Of a stretch of DNA of 64,000 nucleotides, positions 60,877 to 64,000 are shown piece after piece. The notes beneath the pieces are model-generated. The model did no database searches and was not told where the DNA came from. It saw only the letters and a program-made list of their open reading frames with translations. The DNA is taken from the NCBI RefSeq assembly GCF_010015475.1, contig NZ_SSNI01000001.1, positions 372,001 through 436,000 on the forward strand. Reading direction: 5' to 3'. The stretch is from Pontibacter pamirensis (GTDB lineage: Bacteria > Bacteroidota > Bacteroidia > Cytophagales > Hymenobacteraceae). Positions within the stretch are counted from its first letter, which is position 1. Each line of letters begins with the position of its first letter. A program made the position numbers and the translations under genes.

Positions 60877-62226
60877 CTACAGTTTTGCTGTTTGTGCTGC
60901 TTTGCGGGTTCGCAATTTAGTGAATACATGGTTTCCCACAGCCTTTCCCTGCTCAGCCCCAAGGTCACAGGCAGGGCGGAAGTGGATGCCTCCGTAAATC
61001 CGGCTTTCCCCTACTTCGTAAGCAGCCTCGTTAAAAGAGTTAAATTTACGCACGGGCAAGCCTATAGCAAGCTGCGTAGAATCAACAAAAGCATAGGAGT
61101 CTCCAAACTTATGCGTCAGCACGGTGGCTGCCGCCGCAGATATAACACTATGGCCACTCGGAAACTCCGGGAATGGAGGCGTCTGCAGGATAGGGTCCCA
61201 GTCCGGGTCTATGTAGCGCTCTATGTATGTGTCCGGGCGAATGGAATTATAGGCGTACTTGGCATCCCAGCAGGAAATAAATCCGTCAGCCAGCGCAGTA
61301 GTAACCATTACATAAGTTTCGGCAGCCTCCATCATATCCAGCTTGTTCTTGCGGATAGCGGAGCTGGTGATAGAAACCCAGTGGCCGGGAGGAGTTAACT
61401 TCTGCTGAAAATAGGTAACATGCCCTTTGGTGTAAGATATATTCGGGTTGTCATCCCAAAAACGTGCTATGAGAAGTTTCTCCTCGTCAATATCCTTCAC
61501 AATGTTGTAAACCTCTATTGCCTCTTTGTAGAAATCAGATGTAGCCGAAGAGTCAAAGGCAGTTGCCAGCTGAGGCTTGAAATGCGCCGCAGAATCCATG
61601 ACAAATGGTCTTATTTTATTCCAATGGGGCTCTACAGCAGGCATATAGTCAGGTGCGGTGGGTTGCCAGGAATCTGGCTTGGCAGAAATGACATGCCGGG
61701 TAAGTGCCCGTGTTTCTACATAGCCGTCTTTCTTTGCCCAGGCCAGTATATGTTCCCCCACCTGCCGGCCGTACGCAATAGAGTTTTGCAGCACCTCTTC
61801 ACGGATGCCGATGTTCTTTACCTGAGCCAGGTATTCATTTTCGTATTCCTCCATCTTCAACTCGTCCAGGATAAGCTTCTTACCTACTGTGGAGAAGGCA
61901 ATAATGCTCGACACAGGCAGGTACATCTCTTTTGTTGTATCAGGCTGTGGTATAGCTGTTAAGCCGTTATACTGGTTCGAGAGTGATTCGTAAGCAGGGT
62001 AGGCTGGGGCCAGAGCCTCGTACGCCGCAATGTTCGGGTAAGAGTAAATGCGGCTGGCAACAGGAGGAGTGAAAATATCCCTGATTATGATTTCACTTAA
62101 ATGCCTGTTCCACACGATCAGTTGCGACTGCGAGAACTTATCCAGACCTGCCTGATCATGTTTTTCCTCACAGCCAAACAGGATGGGTAGTGCCAGTAAA
62201 AGGAATAGTAGTTTGATACTTTTCAT
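60877..62226 (-). CDS. Vanadium-dependent haloperoxidase/PAP2 family lipoprotein
   Basis: A 449-residue protein; ATG at 62224-62226 gives a lipoprotein signal ending I-L-F-G-C (Cys about 19). The vanadate/phosphate-binding triad is complete: K-Y-A-Y-N-S-I-R-P (K-x6-R-P, about 330), F-P-S-G-H-S (PSGH, about 360) and S-R-I-Y-G-G-I-H-F-R-P (SR-x5-H, about 420). The all-helical body and the length fit bacterial vanadium haloperoxidase-like proteins, which oxidise halides with H2O2; acid phosphatases share these motifs, so the activity is not certain. As a lipoprotein it would act in the envelope. It lies between two FG-GAP genes on the same strand. A frame extension to 62274 lacks signal character. 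Confidence 0.85.
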   Translation of the reverse strand: MKSIKLLFLLLALPILFGCEEKHDQAGLDKFSQSQLIVWNRHLSEIIIRDIFTPPVASRIYSYPNIAAYEALAPAYPAYESLSNQYNGLTAIPQPDTTKEMYLPVSSIIAFSTVGKKLILDELKMEEYENEYLAQVKNIGIREEVLQNSIAYGRQVGEHILAWAKKDGYVETRALTRHVISAKPDSWQPTAPDYMPAVEPHWNKIRPFVMDSAAHFKPQLATAFDSSATSDFYKEAIEVYNIVKDIDEEKLLIARFWDDNPNISYTKGHVTYFQQKLTPPGHWVSITSSAIRKNKLDMMEAAETYVMVTTALADGFISCWDAKYAYNSIRPDTYIERYIDPDWDPILQTPPFPEFPSGHSVISAAAATVLTHKFGDSYAFVDSTQLAIGLPVRKFNSFNEAAYEVGESRIYGGIHFRPACDLGAEQGKAVGNHVFTKLRTRKAAQTAKL

Positions 62227-62421
62227 AATCTTTGAGAGGATGTTGAGATACTGTAAACAATTTAAAGCCACCATTAAGTATGCTTTTGTTGTCCCAAATT
62301 ACTAATAGTACTTGTAAGTAACCAATTACTTTCAGACAAAACAAGTTCCTGTATCGGCTACAATTATTCAGAATTAAATATTGGTTATAAATTTTTGCTT
62401 CAAAGTAATTGCGAATTTAAA

Positions 62422-62455
62422 GAGAACAGCACGGAAATGAGAACAGCACGGAAAT
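62422..62455. repeat. Perfect 17-bp tandem duplication
   Basis: GAGAACAGCACGGAAAT occurs twice, head to tail (62422-62438 and 62439-62455). It lies 2 bp downstream of the copy D stop codon in the 231-bp gap before the haloperoxidase gene. Confidence 0.9.
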
Positions 62456-62457
62456 AC

Positions 62458-64000
62458 CTATGGGCGCTGTGCGAGCGAGCCTGCCTGAGGCGCCACCTGT
62501 CTGCTCTTTCCTGTAAAGTCATAGATAGTAATGCTTTGTGCTCCTGCCGGTACAGCCAGTGTTCTGGACGACTGTGAAAGGTAAGCTGAGCCATAGTAAA
62601 ACTCCTGCCGCACTTTTCTGCCATCCTGAAGCGTCACTGTGGCCCAGGCATCAGAAGGATTCAACTGTATCACTTCTTTCTGCTGCACATAAGTGAAGGT
62701 TTTCACCGGACCCTGGTTAGTGGCCGAGAGTACCATGCGCCTGCCTTCTGGTAGCGCAAGTTCGGCAATTCCTTTTGCATCGGTATCCACAAAAAAGCCA
62801 CTCCTTGCAACAGGGACAGGGGCAAAACCGCCTTTCCCGTTGCCCTGCAGGTATAGGCCGATGGAGGCGTCGTACCATCCCGCCTGTATTTCTGTGCCGT
62901 AGTTATTGCCTGTCAGCAGCAGGTCTAAATTACCGTCTCCGTTATAATCGTTTGCCAAGATACCGAAGACCGGTGCTACCTGCGCCTGTACCGGCAATGG
63001 ACTAATCTTGAATTTCCCATCTCCCAGGTTCTCGATATAGCTGCTTTGTAAATGAGTGCTTTTTGCTACGATGGCATCTGATAACTCCTCCTCCGAGAAA
63101 AGATCGCCATAGCCGATGCTGGCATACGATTCAAATGTCTGGAACTTCCTGCGCAGCGAAACCATCTGGTCTGTCATAGCGTCGCGTGGGTGGGCTGGGT
63201 AGTTTTTGTCCATCAGGTAACGGCCTAACACAGGATCTATACTTCCGTTGTTGTCGAAGTCTTTTGCCATAATCGTGATAGGTTGTTCACCGGATGCTTT
63301 ATAATCTGAGTTAAGGCCGAAGTTGCCCCCTATGTAATCGATGTCCCCGTCGTTGTCGAAATCGCCGGCTGCCAGGCTGTTCCACCAACCGGTGGCATCT
63401 TGCAAGCCGGAGTCTTTTGTTGCGTTTACAAACCGGCCATTATTGTTTTTGATCAGGGTAACAGGCATCCATTCCCCTGCTAGCAGCAGGTCCATTTGCC
63501 CGTCCTGGTCGGCGTCTGTCCAAAGCGCAGCGGTAATCAGGCCCATCTCCTTAAGTTCAGGGAATACCTTGTCTGTTACATCTGTAAACTTACCGCCATC
63601 GTTCTGAAGGATATAGCTGTTAGCCGGTAAAGGATAGCGTTGCGGCACAACTCTGCCGCCCACAAACAGGTCCAGGTCACCGTCCTGATCATAGTCTGCC
63701 GCTATTACGCAGGAACCACTGGACCTGAGGTCAGGTAACGCGGAGGCATCTAAAGTGAATACTCCTTTGCCGTTGTTTTTGTAAAGCCGGTCTTGGTACT
63801 CAGTGGAACCTTCCTTAAACTCACTTCCCCCGCTTACGATGTATAGGTCCAGGTCACCGTCATCGTCTGCATCAAAAAACAAAGTGCCCATGTCATCGCC
63901 GTGCTTCACTGCATCCGGAAAAGGCGCTTCTTTGAATTCGTCTGCCGACAACTGTAGGTAAAGCTTACCGGAGACATCAGAGGAGCCTCCCACGTAAAAG
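62458..64000 (-). CDS. FG-GAP/VCBS lipoprotein, C-terminal part (copy D, cut by window edge)
   Basis: The gene enters from the right edge; 514 codons are visible. The first residues F-Y-V-G-G-S-S-D match the start of the second repeat bank of copies A-C (about residue 680), so some 670 residues lie outside. Visible repeats include D-A-D-D-D-G-D-L-D, D-Y-D-Q-D-G-D-L-D, D-A-D-Q-D-G-Q-M-D and D-F-D-N-D-G-D-I-D, then G-E-W-M-P-V-T and W-W-N-S-L-A-A-G-D. The end has F-Y-Y-G-S-A-Y-L-S-Q-S-S-R-T-L as in the other copies, plus a short Pro/Gln tail. A GTG at 63991-63993 is internal, not a start. Confidence 0.9.
   Translation of the reverse strand, partial: FYVGGSSDVSGKLYLQLSADEFKEAPFPDAVKHGDDMGTLFFDADDDGDLDLYIVSGGSEFKEGSTEYQDRLYKNNGKGVFTLDASALPDLRSSGSCVIAADYDQDGDLDLFVGGRVVPQRYPLPANSYILQNDGGKFTDVTDKVFPELKEMGLITAALWTDADQDGQMDLLLAGEWMPVTLIKNNNGRFVNATKDSGLQDATGWWNSLAAGDFDNDGDIDYIGGNFGLNSDYKASGEQPITIMAKDFDNNGSIDPVLGRYLMDKNYPAHPRDAMTDQMVSLRRKFQTFESYASIGYGDLFSEEELSDAIVAKSTHLQSSYIENLGDGKFKISPLPVQAQVAPVFGILANDYNGDGNLDLLLTGNNYGTEIQAGWYDASIGLYLQGNGKGGFAPVPVARSGFFVDTDAKGIAELALPEGRRMVLSATNQGPVKTFTYVQQKEVIQLNPSDAWATVTLQDGRKVRQEFYYGSAYLSQSSRTLAVPAGAQSITIYDFTGKSRQVAPQAGSLAQRP

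Overview
The window is chromosomal DNA of a Bacteroidota bacterium, most likely a Cytophagales member of the Hymenobacteraceae (Pontibacter-like). The pointers are two SusC/SusD pairs, a type IX secretion sorting domain, a DUF2723 protein, a GWxTD protein, a fused NagB-PIG-L enzyme, and promoter-like TAnnTTTG (-7) boxes. The genus is inference. No rRNA, tRNA, CRISPR, prophage or transposase gene was seen.

Region 1 (1-26.8 kb) is mostly housekeeping. It starts with the 5' end of a ricT/PSP1 gene. A small surface-polysaccharide group follows (flippase, GT4, GT2), then a zinc alcohol dehydrogenase, a double GNAT protein and a Gdx/SugE guanidinium exporter. A minus-strand run rsfS-ftsH-LUD-lpxH-hypothetical is divergent from birA. 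Next come a small T9SS cargo, a DUF2723 GT-C protein, GWxTD-rlmB, kdsD-manC (sugar nucleotides for envelope glycans), recQ, purD, a bacilliredoxin and a DUF6503-like protein. Strong hairpin terminators separate most units.

Region 2 (26.8-33.9 kb) is an amino-sugar catabolic locus on the minus strand: ROK regulator, fused glucosamine-6-P deaminase/PIG-L protein, sugar MFS transporter and secreted GH20 beta-N-acetylhexosaminidase. The ROK gene is divergent from the first SusC gene, which links import at the outer membrane with GlcNAc use.

Region 3 (34.3-64 kb) is the unusual part. Two susC-susD pairs are each followed by genes for FG-GAP/VCBS proteins. Four related lipoproteins of about 1,185-1,197 residues (one cut by the window edge) carry two banks of DxDxDG calcium-loop repeats around a central UnbV/ASPIC domain. 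With them come a FG-GAP lipoprotein with a cytochrome c-type CRTCH motif, a CRTAC1-type lipoprotein, a small Asp-rich lipoprotein and a lipoprotein with all vanadium haloperoxidase/PAP2 active-site motifs. The plus-strand half (34.3-54.9 kb) and the minus-strand half (54.9-64 kb) converge at 54.9 kb. The substrate is unknown. This locus is the best candidate in the window for an undescribed envelope uptake and oxidation system.
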